The notes under the pieces are model-generated. The model was not told the DNA's origin. It saw only the letters and a program-made list of their open reading frames with translations, and ran no database searches. A DNA stretch of 64,000 nt from contig NC_134702.1 of assembly GCF_043290135.1 (NCBI RefSeq), forward strand, positions 74,358,417 to 74,422,416. Reading direction: 5' to 3'. The position numbers were made by a program, and so were the translations under genes. Numbering within the stretch: the first letter of the stretch is position 1; every line of letters begins with the position of its first letter. Positions 22,071 to 37,000 of this stretch are shown piece by piece. Origin of the DNA: Rhipicephalus microplus. Lineage: Eukaryota > Arthropoda > Arachnida > Ixodida > Ixodidae.

Positions 22071-25000
22071 GTTAGTGTAAAATTGTGTATAACGTAAAGT
22101 GCGCTACGTGGCACTAAAAGAAAACTTTCGCGTTCGAGATCCTGAAACTCGGATCGTGAATGAAACCTTTCGCATGTCTTCTCTGTTACGTTTTGCAGGC
22201 TGCGCGGATCCTTACAAGAGTACTGACAAAATAGACGTTGAGACCTTGTTCATCAGTCCTAAAGTGCAGAACTTCCTCCAAAAGCTCACGGGCTTTGACG
22301 TCGATAAAATATTCGCACCCGTTCCTGTGCCGTTAAACACGCCGCGCTACAAGTTCCTCACTGATGAACAACTTGAACAGGTATGTAGACGTGCTGCTTT
22401 GCACTGTCATGCGTTTTGTTAATTATGGCAGACAGACATGGAACCGCTCTGAATTGGCGTTGTCGTATTGTGAGAAACGTACCGATTCGACGGCACGGTT
22501 GCAAAAAGATGCTACTTTCTGTACCTCCGCTTTCTGTACGCTTGCGAGCCGTTATGTGTCTGCACTCTGAATTGAATCAAGCTTGGAATCAACAACGTCA
22601 GTGATGTTATGCATATTTTATAACTGTCTATAGCAGCGCTTTTGAGCTAGAGGTCGCACGTTGGATCTTGAGCAGCCTGATGAAGGGCGAGAAAATGACG
22701 AAAAAGTTCGTGTTCCTAAATTTGTGTGCACGCTAAAGAAACCCCAGAATGGTCAACAGACATCTGGCAACTCCTTCTATGACGTGTTTTGTGATGTCGT
22801 GTTATTGACTCAACGTATTAATACTCGTACTTTTTTGTTTTCCACCCATTTGACCCTACATCGCTCAGATATAGTTGATTGAAATTTACTGTGATTTATG
22901 CAGTTCATCACTCCTGTTTTCCGTTGTGCTTTATGTTCGACATTATTATGACTGTATTGTCTCATTATACCTAAAGTCATCATAGTACCAGTGATCACTT
23001 ATACCCAAATGCATGATCAGGGCTTTCACTCAGTTTCACACTTCCTTAGCAACCGTTTGGAAGCACGGAACGACTGCGGTGACATGTGACTTCACGAATG
23101 CACGTACTTGCTCATATGTGTAAGGTGTTGCTCGTTAAGATTAAGTGTTCGTAAGAGTAATGTATCGTCAAAGCATTGCGCCTTGCACTTGTGGTCACTG
23201 TACATTGTTCTCTCTTCCCCGTATACCTCTTGCAGGAACTACAAGAGTCCCACCATCGTGCCCGGCAAAAGCTGCAGATGCCTCCAGTGCTTCGAGAGCG
23301 CAAACCGTGTGAGAAAGTGCTCTCCAAGGATCCGGAAATTCAGGGCTTCACCAGCAGCTCATACATCTTCACCGACATTTCTTATGGCTACAAAAATCGA
23401 GTATGTTTAAAGAAACGGCTTTCGTCAGTGTCTGAGGCACCCATTGGCGCATGTTGCATGTCATTATCATAATCTTATTACTTAAATTTATTTTAGGCAC
23501 ATTTTGTGCGCTGCATTTTAGGCCCTTTACCGCCACATTACACTTAGCCGTAGTCATGGATCACTCATGTGCGTTTACACTTTACTTTGCCTTGGATTTT
23601 TATGCCATTGTAGCTTTTGTGTAATGAAACCTTGATAATAATAATAATAACTATAGCTGTGTGAAAAACAATGTTTTGTGTGTGAAGCAAATTCAAATAG
23701 AACACTTTTTTCAATATTTCTAGGATAGTTTTTGAATTCTGCAAAACAAAATTGCCAAAAGAAAAGTTGGAGAAGATTTTAAGCACTTTCCTATAAGATG
23801 GCAACATGAATGTGTTTCTTTTAGGAAGGTTGATGAAGTGCTGGCAGGGTGGTGTTTCATAATTGTCTTATCAATAAAAAGGCTATACAACCAAAGCGCT
23901 GCCAGCAGCACATTACTTGTGAAAAGTAAATATGATATTTCCTCAGCATCTCCTCTTTGTCTATTTTTGTGGAAGCCCAACTGATGTAGTGGATGAGGGT
24001 GTGCTCCCTTGGAGTTTCAAATCTGCATTGTAGACGTCAGTATATAAGAACATCTGAAATTCTGGATGCTAAATTCTTCAGCGCCGATTTTTCAAACTTT
24101 CTGCCTCCATTTAAAGCCTAAAACAGCATTAAACTCCCATGTCTGCCACATCTATAGTCTCCTTGTTGGAACAAGCGTTTCCTAGCGTCAATACATTTGC
24201 AATCGCAGTAGAGCCTGAAGGCCAGCTTTGCCGCAGTAAGAGAGCGTGATGGGGTGAGGCATACTGAAATTCTGGAGGGGCCACTCTCAGTCAGGCTTTG
24301 AGGATATTAAGGAAGTTGAAATAGCAAACCTATAGTGTGAATTGAATCAAATAGAAAAATTCTAGTGTGAATTGAATTGAATAGCAAACACTACTATGAA
24401 AATATTCGAAATGTCGAATACTTTCACACTCTTACTGATAATAAACACCTTGGCATCCAGGCAGGCACAATTTAAAGCTGTTCAGTAAACCCGCATTTTG
24501 AAATTATCGGCGTGCAGTGCAATCTAAGGAGTGCCATCGAGACAGGTATCCATTTTGTATGTTCTTATATCACTGTTCCTTAAACACCAAGTTTAAACAA
24601 GCATGTTGAAAGGGTTAGAAGTAGCAAAATGAGTGCAAGTATGATGAAAATAAAAACAGGGCCACTATAATTACAGCAGGAGTCAAAAGTGCTTAATCTC
24701 AAAGAGCATGCAGAGTTTTCACGTGCAGATGAGGACTTCTTTTTCGTGGTGCCGTCATTTCTTTACAGAGCTCCACAGTGCACTACACTGGTGTAGCCAG
24801 GGGTGGTGGTTGAAACCCCCTCCCCCCTGTGCTGATAATTTCCAATTTTACATATGTAAAGTATAGCTTAACCCTTCCCCTGCTACCTCCCGTCCCAAAA
24901 CAATTTTGTTTACGTTACTGGTGCAGTAAAACAATTTATACTTCCATTTGCAGTTAAAGTATTCCTGAAGTGGCTGAACAGTATAGAGGCTTCCCTTACG

Positions 25001-28000
25001 GCAGAAGGCTGCACCGTTTAGGAAGTTTAGTTTCATTTCGTAAAGTTTGGCCCTTATCCCTCACTGTTGATTTGAACAAAGGGACACTGTATTAGTCTGA
25101 ATGCATTCATTTTATTTTTATTCCTTGCAAGTGCATGTTTTTAAACTGCAGAGTATCTGCGGCCCATTTGGCATATGATTCACCACATCTTCATCTGTAT
25201 TAAGTATAACTGCCTCATTCTGTGTATGTTACTGTCTTACTTTCAACATCTTTGGCAGAGAAGCCTCAGAACGAACCTTTTGTTCCGTGAGACAGCTAAA
25301 TTCAGGGTTTTGTCTATAGGACTGAACTGCAGCACATTAGTATGCCAGTTGCGATGTTCATCCTTTTGCCATCATCCCCGAACATAGCCCAACAAAGAGA
25401 GAGAGCATGTGTGGCATGCGTTCGTGTATATTTTCAGGAGCGGCTGATTGTCGTACGAGAACCCGAGGGGGTATTGCGCACCGCCAACTGGGAGGAGAGA
25501 GAACGCATGCTGCAGACCTACTTTACTAACAAGGACAAGTCCTTCTACATGCCCAAGATGTTTGAGCCGGGCTATTTACAGGTGACTGTTCGAGTTCATT
25601 TAAAAGCTCTTGCAAAGGTTGCGAAAATGTACTGTAACACTTTCGCAACCTCTCAACATATCATCTAAGACAGGGATCTCAAACACATGGTTCATGAGTT
25701 GCATGCAGCCCATCGACGAGGAGATGGCACGACGAGAGTATGGCACGGGCTGTTCCTACATCATGACTCTTTTAGTCCTGTATGGAGGCACTCGTCAAAT
25801 TTTGCAGATAAATGTTCGTTGCACAGGGACATGGCTAGTCTTAAGCATTTTTTACAGGAGGAATCCCCCGCAGTCACCATGTGTTGATACGACCGTGAAA
25901 CAAAACTCGGGAGTCAGCATCCAGGTTTCAGCCATTTTGGAGAGCAGTATCGATATGATGTGAGAATCTTGGCACCAAATCCCCTTCAGAGAAGTGACCC
26001 ACATAACATGAGAAAGGCAATTGAAATGGCAAGGTTAGCTGACATACTTAAACTGGTATAGCACATTACGTTAAAGAATAAATGGCCCGAGCAGACCGAC
26101 ACAAGAGGACTAGCGCTCTGTCCTCTTGTATCGGTCTGCTTGGGCCATCTCTTCTTTACCATGATGCGCTATATTAGTTCAAGTGCAAAGAACCCACTCG
26201 TCCAATCTTCAACATTTGTATCTGACATGTGCACTAACACCCCCCCCCCCCCCCCCACCCCGCTCTTTCACATTTTGCTCTGTCCTGGCCCTTGCAGGAG
26301 TAAATTTCCATGACTTTGGCTGCTAGCTGAGGTGAGTTTGAAACCTATGGTCTAAGGATTCCACTGTCACTTGCAGTGGAAAAGCAAAGGCCAACTGTGT
26401 GAGTAGTTTTAAATGGAAAGCTGGTGTGCATGGTAATGGTTTCCAGCATAGTTGAGAGATGAGATAGTGGCAGTGAAGTCTGTTCGGTGCCTGCTAATGC
26501 GATTTAGAGGGCCCCTCAGCCTCCCAGAGACTGCAGTTTAGTTGTATTGTAGTTGTGCAACAAGTCTACAATCAACTCTTAGCTGTAAAGATTTTTTTTT
26601 AATGGTGCAGCAGCTCTTGTTCATTTTTGCTCTTAATGTTGTAGGCCCATGTGCTCAGATTTGGGTGCACGTTAAAGAACCCCAGGTGGTCGAAATTTCC
26701 GGAGCCCTCCACTACGGCGTCTCTCATAATCATATGGTGGTTTTGGGACGTTAAACCCCACATATCAATCAATCATTTTTGCTCTTTCTTTCGCTGCGCT
26801 CCGTTTGTCAGATTGCCTCCCATTGTCACAGAGTGCTGATCTTTGCCTTGTTCTGGAGAGGAAGTGTGGGGAGCGGGCTTATATGTGCTATAGAAAAACG
26901 GGTTCTGGCGGCTACAGACATGACCAGATGTGGACGCTGACATCACGACCGACTCCGGGCAAAAGCATAAAGACCCGGAGAATAACGTCAAATTGCTTCT
27001 CTATTTTGTGGCATGCCTTAAGTTCATAGAAATCTCTGAATTTCAGGTTAATTTCATAGATTTGTATGTGTTTCTGTGAACATTCTTCAGGCACACAATA
27101 ATGAGCAAACTTTTTGGGTGAAAGTTTTGCAGTGCTAACTTGGATATAATAGATACTTGTGCAGTTTTTTTTTTTCTCTTTACTCTCCCACGCAGGATGT
27201 CTTGGACAAGCAATGGTATCGGTTTGTGTTGGACAGGGCTTGTATCCAGTTTGAGCCAGACGACGCCGAGTACATCAGAGTGAGCTCCATTGTATTTTTT
27301 TGTTTTTCTTAAGAAGGGTAATGTTCGTTAAAATGTACCGAAGGGCTCGCTAGTTGATGTATATTCATAATAAAATATTGCAAAAACAGAATCACTCACC
27401 GGGAGACAAAACGAGGTGGTACTCTCAACTGCATTCTTTCTTGTGTCACATTTTTACTGGTGATGAAAAGCTTGTTCCAGGTCTAGCACTAAAATTAATT
27501 TCGTGACAATGAATTCAGTAGAAAAGGCCCCCTTTGTGCTAGTAACTCACAGACTAATCCTAGCTGGCAGAATATTTTGTGTACTGTAGACTGCTTTGAA
27601 ACAAAACTTGAAGGGACCAGGAAAATGGGTTTCATTTAAGAGGAGTTTCGTTTACTGAGAGATAAACAGGGCTACAATATTCAAGTACGAAACCAATCAT
27701 ATTAGTGGCAGTTGTTTCATTTAAGCAGCAATTTCGTTTAAGAGAGTTTCGTTTGATAGGAGTTTACTGTTTATCAATCGAAACATAGGTCACCAAGGGT
27801 GTCATCCTACATGGCAACTACCAAACCGCGCAGGTGATATTCTTTGAATAAGGCATGTGAGCGACCGCTTCAAGAAAACAATCTATTTCCTAGACACTGG
27901 TGTATATATGCCTGAAGATTATCTGGTGATACTTCGGCATGCACAGCATACTGGAAGAAATCGCCGAGTCTCGAGAGAGGGCGCAGTTTACCAGACTTTC

Positions 28001-31000
28001 TACCACCACTCCCAGGAGAAACATACAGGAAGAACTTGATGTTCCCCCAGCGGAATTTGGCGCCTCATACTGCAGCATCCGTTGAAATAGAGAGGGCGCA
28101 TTACCGTAGCCCTCATTCATTGTAATGTGCACTCTGAGTACAATGTAGGCAGACGACGAGCTAGGGCTAGAGCCCTCCTGGTAGAGGCCCACGCACATGC
28201 CCGTAGTTTCTGTTTCTTCGACGCAGCATGGCACCCAAATGGAAAAAGCATACGTTGCAGTCAGTCTTGACCAAAATGGGAAAGTTACGAACTCCTCATT
28301 GGTTTGAACAACAGCTGAGGCTGCCGGGCAGGTCGTAATAGCCTTGGCCCTGCTAGGCGATGAAAGAACGACAATATACAGAGACTTGACAAGGGCAGTC
28401 GGAGCATTTGCTAAGGGCACCGTTTTGGAATCAGCCTTGTGGATCCTATGATACAGTATACTCTCATTAATTTGAACTTGGTTTTTTCAAAATCCCACAT
28501 AATTCAAAATATTTGCACTGTTTCCTATTTTGCAATGTAAGTCTGAGCGGATAATTTGAAGCGGCGGTCAGCACCAGTCTAACTAATAAAGTTAGACTGG
28601 GGAAGGACAGTTTAATAATGTAACTGAATTAACTATTAAAGTAACTAATAAAAAACAGTTTGGTGAAATTCAGTATGTATGAGAACCTGTGATTACCGGT
28701 TACTCCAGCAATTTGCACGCTTGCACTGCGGGCATAGTTCTAGCCTGCAATACTTACTGCAAAAACGAAGTTCAAAGGCTTTTATGATCGTGTTTCCAGC
28801 CATAAAACATCGCAAATTCGTCATTATTCACCATTATTTGCCATTAAATTTGGCATTATTAAATTCTTTATTTTACCAGAAAGATTGGGCGAACGGTCAC
28901 ATCATGTCGTGCTGATGCAGTGAGGAGCAGGTGACATGCTACCCGCATCTCACTGCTGCATTGCAGTGAACGTATTTTGTTTTTTGCGGGCACGCAGTAC
29001 AGTTGATCACAACTGATTCTTTTTGTTTTGCTTTTTCGGTAGCAGCAGCGAGGTTTGCTGTTACCCCATGTTTGTCGCGAAATCGGGACCAGGTATTGCT
29101 GGAAAACATAACACTTGGAGCCGCAAACTAGCCAGCACAGCACACGACCAGCCCTGATTAATTCTAAGTTCGTTGTATCCCCATTTTTGTATGTTTTGTT
29201 AATTTGAAAACTCGCTTAATTAAAAAATTTCTCATAAAAACGTTCAGCAACACACAATCATCTGGTTCCCCACTCACATGGGACAGATCGAAGGTACTCC
29301 ATGCAGCCTCAGTGAGTCGGCCCACAGAGCTGCGCGAGAAGTCCTTGACCACATAGCCACTGACTGGCACGACGATGAGGTTCTGGGCAACAAAGATGCC
29401 CCAGCCACGTACAGTGACCTCACTAAGAACATTTATTTGTGGGGGCAAAAGTATTCACCACCGCTAAGTACAACAGGCCCCAGACTCTTGCAGGTCAGGG
29501 CATATTATAGTTCCGCACTTTTACAGAAGATTTATCTCAAAATTGAGGCATCAAACACTTGCGCACCTTGCTCAGACTTTGCCAGCTTAGATTACATGCT
29601 TTGGCGATGCCCCATGTTAGAAGTTGACTAAGGCTTTACATCGTTAAAGTGGGATTCCCCGCTACACTGTCTCTGGATTTGATAACACAGCTGTAGGCAG
29701 TCCGACAGGCCCACGACGTGACAGAGAGACTTGGCCTATCTGTCCCGACATGGGAGTGGGCTGCTACGAGCTAGTCCATGCCCTGACGGACCTGAATAAA
29801 GTTTTTTCATTTAATTTCCTCAGATTAAAACTTTTGCCATGAATGGCCAGACATCAAAACCTATGAAGTGGCACCCACTGACAAGCAGTCACACTGCCTA
29901 CTTCAGAGATGTCCTTCTTGTGTAGGGAACAACTGCTCAATTTCACGTCATTGCTGTCTTTTTCACTTTTGGACACAAAGCAAACATTAATATCGGAATC
30001 ATCTTATGATGTTGAAGATGCAACATACACTTCTTTGTTCGGGTTTCCGGGCTGGCTGTGCATGTGTTGCAACCACCTGATACCATTTTTACACAAACAT
30101 TAATCTTTTCACAAAGGAAACCTATGTTGTTTAGTGAGTGCCTCATTCTGGTGGGCAAAACGCAATCTAAGCCATAGTCGAGTGCTTCCTGTCCTGAAAA
30201 GTCTGGAGGACAACCACTGCTAGTTTTCTTGTGAACTGCATCTATTATGCTTGAGTAGATCTTTTTATTAACTGTCCATATTTAAGCTTGCTAGTTACTT
30301 CTGAAAGTGTAAATTTACCAGGGCACATTGCTGGACTAGTTCATTGGGATTCCTTACAGGGAGGAGCACAATGCTATAGGGACCAAGAGAGGACACAGAG
30401 TGCTAATTTTCAACAAAGGGCTTTCTTGACAAGGGACCAATGATTGCTAAAGAAACGTCTTATTTAATAGGTAGCGAGCAGTGTACTTGTGTGGTCTTTC
30501 TTGGTCCAGCTGCGCTGCTTCGTGAATTGAAAATGCCAGGCTATTGCAATATGGCTACATTGGTGTACAAACTTTTCTGATGCTTCTAATGTCTGTACCA
30601 TCTGAGGTTGTATGAATATTGAATAGCAGCTTTGAAATCGAATAGTAAATTGATGGAAAAGAATAGTTGTAGTTGAGTATTGAATATTTAGAACTTCATT
30701 TGCACAGGCCTGGATTTTTATGAGTTTTTATGCAAAATAAGTTGTTGTTATGGAGTGCAGTTGCAGGTATGCTTCTTTTTTTCTTTGCTTGACATGCAAT
30801 ATTGGAGGGGTATATTTGTGCCAATTACTGTTCTATGTGCTTTTTCATGTTGCCAAACTATGCGATCGTGAGATTAGGGTAGAAATATCAGCTTTTCTTA
30901 AAATATTGTCTAGCGGGGCTGCTATGATGTCTTTGGAATCATAAAATTATCAAGCGGCGACAGTAGAACCACCTCAATAGTATGTACCTGCTTGCTTTAA

Positions 31001-34000
31001 GCGTACTGACAGTTAGAACGTAGTTGCAACAGATCCCTGAGCAAGTCTCATGGAGTCTGATGTTTTTGCTGATCATTTAGCTGTAGTAGTTGGTCCTATG
31101 TCTGTTGGTTAGTGCATACTGTGATCCCTGCTGTTGTGGAAAGGTCAGTGGCCATTCTCGACTCACTATGTGACTGAAGCAACGTTGTGCTGCAAAAGGT
31201 TTTCAAATTCTGTGGTAGTTTCACAGATCAGTTGATGAATGGTATGAGTCTGACTCATAATCATTATATCAGCGAGGCTATATCATTTCATACTCGGAAC
31301 AGTTGCTCGAATTTTAGTTTGTATAACCAAGGACTTGGTGCCTTGCCAACGATGGTGTTTCTTACGATGGACGAGTACTGCCACACTTTTTGAAGTTCTG
31401 TTGTTTTTTGGTAACCTGCTCTTTCAATGCAGGTTACGCATGCTACTTACGACCATATTGATGCCAAACGTGGCTTCCACGAGCTGCGGTCAACACGGCA
31501 CTTTGGCCCCATGGCTTTTTACCTGGCCGTTGTTGGCAAGGTGGACAACTTGCTCATTGACCTACTTCAGAGGGAAATGTGAGTAGTCTGCGCTGTCTAC
31601 GAGTTCCATTTGGATATGTGCAGGTGAAGTTAATGAAAATTATCGCAAAAAAGCATGCATTAAAGGCAAGATTGACTGTCGGGGACAAAAAAGGAAAAAG
31701 TTTACACTAGTTGCTTTAAACTCCAGGGACGGTAACGCTGGTTGATCTTAGGGGCATAATGGGACCTTCCTGGCTGATTCTAGGTCGTTCTATGGTGTAG
31801 GCATAGTAGAGTTGAACTGCAGTTTGTCATAGATCATTCAAGAATGCCTGAATTCCGACACTAAAGCTAATGTGCAAACTTGGCTGTGGCACTATCAGTA
31901 GACGCGTGGGCCTTTCAAGTTTGTAATCAGCTCGCGCAACACTGGGATACTCAGCATAGTGACTGTGCAGGCTGTCTATTGGTGGTTGAGCTGATAAGTT
32001 GAGACCGGATTATAGGCAGATGCCTATTTTGTTTCTAGCATTCCTGTCGTGCTACTTTGATATATGAGCACGGATTAGAGGTTAAGAAGGGCTTTGATAC
32101 TGTTCTTATAGTGCCTATAACCGTTTATTTTTGAGGTTTGTGCCTTAATTTTTATAAGTATCTATAAATGCCTATTTTCAATATTGATGTCTATATGAAC
32201 GCAATTGAACATCATATTTTGCTTTCGGGTACAGTTGGAGACCCGTATTCATGTTACAAGTCGAAATTGGGCTTTTAGAACTCCATGGATGCAACCTGTT
32301 GTCCATCTCAGAAGTTCTTTTCACTATTGTCAAGGCTAAAAAACCCCTTAGCCAATAGGAAGGCTGATTAGCCTCTACACATGTATTTATTTGTGTAGCG
32401 TCGTCTGCTCGATATCTCCCCAGCGTCTGCTTGCACGTGTACGAAACAGGAGGTGCTTCTGTGCAGCCGCAGGACGATGAAGAACAAATGTGAAACCGTT
32501 GAGTGCCATCACAGAAAAGTAGAGTGTAGGTAAAAGAAAGATCAGATGTCTATGTGGTTTTTGTTTTGTTTGTCATGTGCTTCTTAAAGGGCGCTTCACC
32601 AGGTCACATGAGAAATTTTAGTTAGACACTGGAAGTTGTTGCGTGCCACAGATTTGTACCACAGAAATTTTTTAATAGGTTCATTAGGAGCTGCGAAAGC
32701 ATGATACCAGAACGTGAGCTTGAAACTTTACCACTTGCCTGGTGTAGACTTCGCAAGTCAACTTCCTTCCCTGTCCTCTTCGGTATAAAAGCAACTCAAA
32801 GCCAAAAGAACACACAACGCACACACATCAACGCTCCATGCGCATGCAAGGTTATATTTGCATGGTATGACCAAGTCAATTCGGCGTTCTCTGTGTTGTA
32901 TTTACTGCCCGTTTTGGTGGGATGAATTTCTCCATGCATGCACATTTGGAGAAGCTGGCATTGATCATGTATCCTTACCACGATACAGTGTCGCTCCGCT
33001 GGAACTGTATAAGGAACTGTATAACGATGTGCTAAAAGCACGCCGAGCACTGTCAGGGCTGGTACCGCTGCACAATGCGAGAATAACTAAGGTAGATTTA
33101 ATTCATACGGATAAGTTTATGTTAGGTTTGTGATTGTGAGGGTAATACCGTATTTCCTCGATTCTACCGCGCCCTCACTTGTAACACGCACCCGATTTCC
33201 ACGACGAAAAAAAAAAAAAAGTAAGACATCAATTGCAATGTGCACCCATTTTTCTCGCTGGCCCGCATGATCACACCACTCGAAAAAACAACTCCTTTCG
33301 GGAGCGTCTTCCATTTAAATATGAGGTACGGGGGAAGCTTGTGCCCATCTGACGAGTAACAGAGCATTGCCGTCACTGTAGTTTTACCGTGGACCGATGT
33401 CAGCACGTGAACTTCCTTCGCCCCCTTTTTCTCGACGGTTGTGGTGCCAGGCATGTCGAAGTAAAGAGGCGTCTGATCGGCATTCCCGATTTGCCCAAGC
33501 AGGTAGCCATTGTTGTGCCGCAAGTTTAGGACGAACCTCTGAAAACTGTGAAGCTTTTCATCGTACTCCCCCACAAAACTTTTCGCATATGCCCGTTCAC
33601 CTTCGGAGGGAAAAGCCTTTCCTCTTCATAAAGTTGGTTAGCCAGCACCTGCTCACTTTAAACTGGCTCTGCGTTGAACCTTTTTCTAAGGCTAATTGCA
33701 TAGCCCGCACTTGGAGCAGTTCTGTCGTCACGGGCCGCTGTGCCGCTCGCTGCTCAAGCGCATACTCGCCGAGCAGTTCTTCAATTTGCGGAAACCGACC
33801 CTGCTGTGGTCCACTAAAGCCTTTGCGTGAAGCTTCGCTGTCGACAATCTTCTGCTTTTGTTTCCGCCAGTCCCGCACGCACGTTTCGGGAACTCCGAAC
33901 AACCGCGATGCGGCCCGATTTTCGTCCGTTGCTGCACATGTGATGACTTTTTTTTTAAAAGCGGCATTGCGGTGCACTCAAGTTTTTGGAGTCGGCCCTT

Positions 34001-37000
34001 CCATGCCGTCGATGCTAATGCACTACAAGATGACGAACTCCTCAGCACACATATGAAGTGCTGCACATGGGAAATACATAAGCAGAAATGGCCGACGCGC
34101 GATGCTGAAGCACATAGGGGGCGGCCATTTCGGAAATTCCGATGGCGATAAAATGACCGTATTCATTTTTTTTTTCGTACTCGATTCTAATGCGCATGCG
34201 ATTTATGAACTCGCTTAACCGGAAAAAAGGTGCGCGTTAGATTCGAGTAATTACGGTACTTTCGCATCTGGCTCGATATGAAGCTAGAAAGATAATGAAC
34301 ACAGGTTTCGTTTGTATGTTTTAATATTTTTGTAAATCTTCATACTTCTATTCAAGCAACAGATTGAACGAATTACACACGTCGCCTGGAATAATGCTCG
34401 CAGCATTGCGTACTAGTTTGACATACACAGGACCATTCCTTGTTGTATACACCACCTCTGCCAGGTTGGGGCACGCGCATTTCAGGGGGTAAGCGACATT
34501 CAGTCTGACATTTCACCTCTTTCCGGGATGCATAGCGTTACAAGTCTGGGCAGACGTGATCGTGAGCTCCCAGTGCATGCATTTGCATGCATGCTCAAAT
34601 CTGGTGACGGGCCCTTTGAAGTTGTTCACAGGCAGAGTAAAAATTCATCTCGTGCGATTAGACACAATTAATACGAGGCTAAAAAACCCTTCTGGCTTAT
34701 TGGCGGTCTGGCTGTTTGCTCCTGTGCTGCCCTTCTCAGCTATGCCAAAAAAAAAAAAAAAAAGACCCAAGAGCGTGTTTATTCCACAGTGGACACTTGA
34801 CTCACCATGCTGGACAATAAAAGGAGAAGCCGTGTTCAGCAAACCCTGCTGGCTTTGCTAAAACCATTGGAGCCTTTGTACCGTCATGAACTAAAACATC
34901 TCTTTTTGCTTTCTTGTCCCACAAGTATTTCTCTAAAAACTTATTGTGCCTGTAATTATGATTTTGGGGGCCTAAAACTTTGTTTTGCCTGCCTGTTTGT
35001 GGCACCTAAAACTTGATTTTTAGTGTCTATAAATCCGGCCTCTACTGATGAGCAATGGAGCGGGGTAAGTAACAGCGCGGAGGGTTCTTTGCAAGCGCCC
35101 GACATTTTACCTTGAGCTTTAAGAGTTTCGCTCTTTATAATGTTCGATAGAATTATTCAAATGAAAAGGCAATGACAATTTAAGTGGACAAAGCCATAAA
35201 TTGTTTCAGGCGGAACCGAACACAGAGCATCCGCTTCATACGCTTTATTGGACAAAGTAATCTGATAGCACTAGTTTGCCATGACGGTAGACTGCTGCTG
35301 ACTATCGCTTTCAGGGTTAATCTAGCACAGGTATACTGATATTAAATGAATTCTTATAGCACTACTGACCGTATGCAATCACACAGTAACGCAGTTGTAT
35401 ATGCAGATCACTGGCACAAACCGAAATTAATATAGCTTTGCACTCAGTATTGTAGCGATAAACGCAAATAGGCACAAGCTAGCACATTGTATAGATGCAG
35501 AAGCAATGGCAAAACAGCTTCACAAAAATGATCCATGATATAGCTCTGCCATGTTATGACTACGTGAAACAGCAGAGCGATTGCCACAACCCTGCTTCAT
35601 GGCATGACTACCACTAGAGCGGCGACTACAGGAGCTGCATCTGAGCTCTGTGAGTCAGGGTGTCACCTGAGTTTTTACAAAGGGCAGCTGTGAGAGGCAC
35701 TGACTATCATAACAGGAAAACGCCCCTACCTTTAAATTTATTGCTTACATTGTTTATGAATGTAGGTAGAGAATCTTTATTCATGAATATGGGTACGTCA
35801 AGAGGGCATTTCGGGTAGCATTCTTGAAAAAAGTATTCGAGGCAGATCGATAGTGTAAATCAGGTGACTCAGACTCGCCCCATCTAGCTGACTGCAGTCA
35901 TGAAACTTAGTCTCAAAATAAGCTGGACGACAAAAACATGCATTGACTGGAACAGCGGTGCAAAAGATAGGACCAAGAAAGAAATGACATATACGGCGCT
36001 GTACTTGAAGCTAATTGGAAGAAAGAATATCGCTTGATCAAGCCACAAAAGAAGCAAGGCTTGAAAAAAAAAAAAGAGCTAAGTTTTTTTGGGCAGTGTG
36101 CTTTACTTTGCTGGTTGGTGCAAAGTAGTAGATGAAGAATAACATACCACTTAAGATGGCATGAAATGTTGCCTGTATGTGCTCTTATGTCGTCCCATCT
36201 TGAAGTGACCACGTGCAGATCCTTTCCTTTCCCCGCATTTAATTCCAGGATCGATGACACTGGTCACCTGCTGAGGCTGTTCTACCACATACATCCACCA
36301 GCCGATGGCACTCAAGTGGATGAAAACTCGGAAAACATTGAACTCCTTAAGGTAAGTTAAGTTGCTGCATTGTTGACTCATCGACATCACACTCGAGCTG
36401 TACTTGGCGAGCAACTTTGTAACAGTACTACAGTTGAACATGGATATATCAAACTCGAAGGAGATTGCGAATCAGTTCGATATATATGAAAAATTCGATA
36501 TGAAAAAATAAAGGTCCAGAGAGCTTGCCTTTAGCGGATCATCACCTACAATAGGTACATTCAAAAATGACAATTGATTCCGCACACACGCCGCAACAGA
36601 ATGATTTATTTGCGTGAAAAAAAAAATTGCTAACTTTGGCCTGCTTCTTCGTTTTTGAAATATTGAAGACACTAGTCTTGATCTTATCACAACTCGCGAA
36701 ACGCGTCGTTAATGCACTCGCCGTCGCAGTCGTCTTCTTCACCGATTTCCGCAAGTTCTGTCATCTCGAAGTCTGCCTTGCGGAAGCAGTTGACTACTGT
36801 GTCCGTCTAATGTCTCTGAGAGAGAAAACTTTGCGGAGATTTCTGGCCACTCCATCGTCATCCACTGCTGGATGTTCTGGCTGCTGAAATCTTCGCTCCA
36901 CCAAAAATGGCTTTGCCAACGATGTTATAACGCTGCTTATATCGGTGAAGCCACCCACTGTTGTCGGCGAAGTTGTTTCCCTGAGTACAGCGGCAAAACA

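Larger units (their letters stand above)
31999..35044. mobile_element. hAT-like DNA transposon remnant, 3.05 kb
   Basis: The ends are inverted repeats, TTGAGACCGGATTATAG at the left and TAGAGGCCGGATTTATAG read inward from the right. CTGATAAG (31991-31998) and CTGATGAG (35045-35052) flank them, an 8-bp duplication with one mismatch, the hAT hallmark. No complete hAT transposase is readable inside. A Tigger at 33148-34256 is nested in it, so this is the older insertion. In MRPS22 intron 6. Confidence 0.7.

Noticed and set aside
27890..28420. 176-codon minus-strand ORF
   Set aside because: Antisense to the plus-strand LINE RT-RNase H fragment; its residues show no domain while the plus-strand frames do.
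32858..33133. hAT transposase exon inside the hAT-like element
   Set aside because: The 91-codon ORF shows no RW, DDE or BED-finger motif I can recognise.
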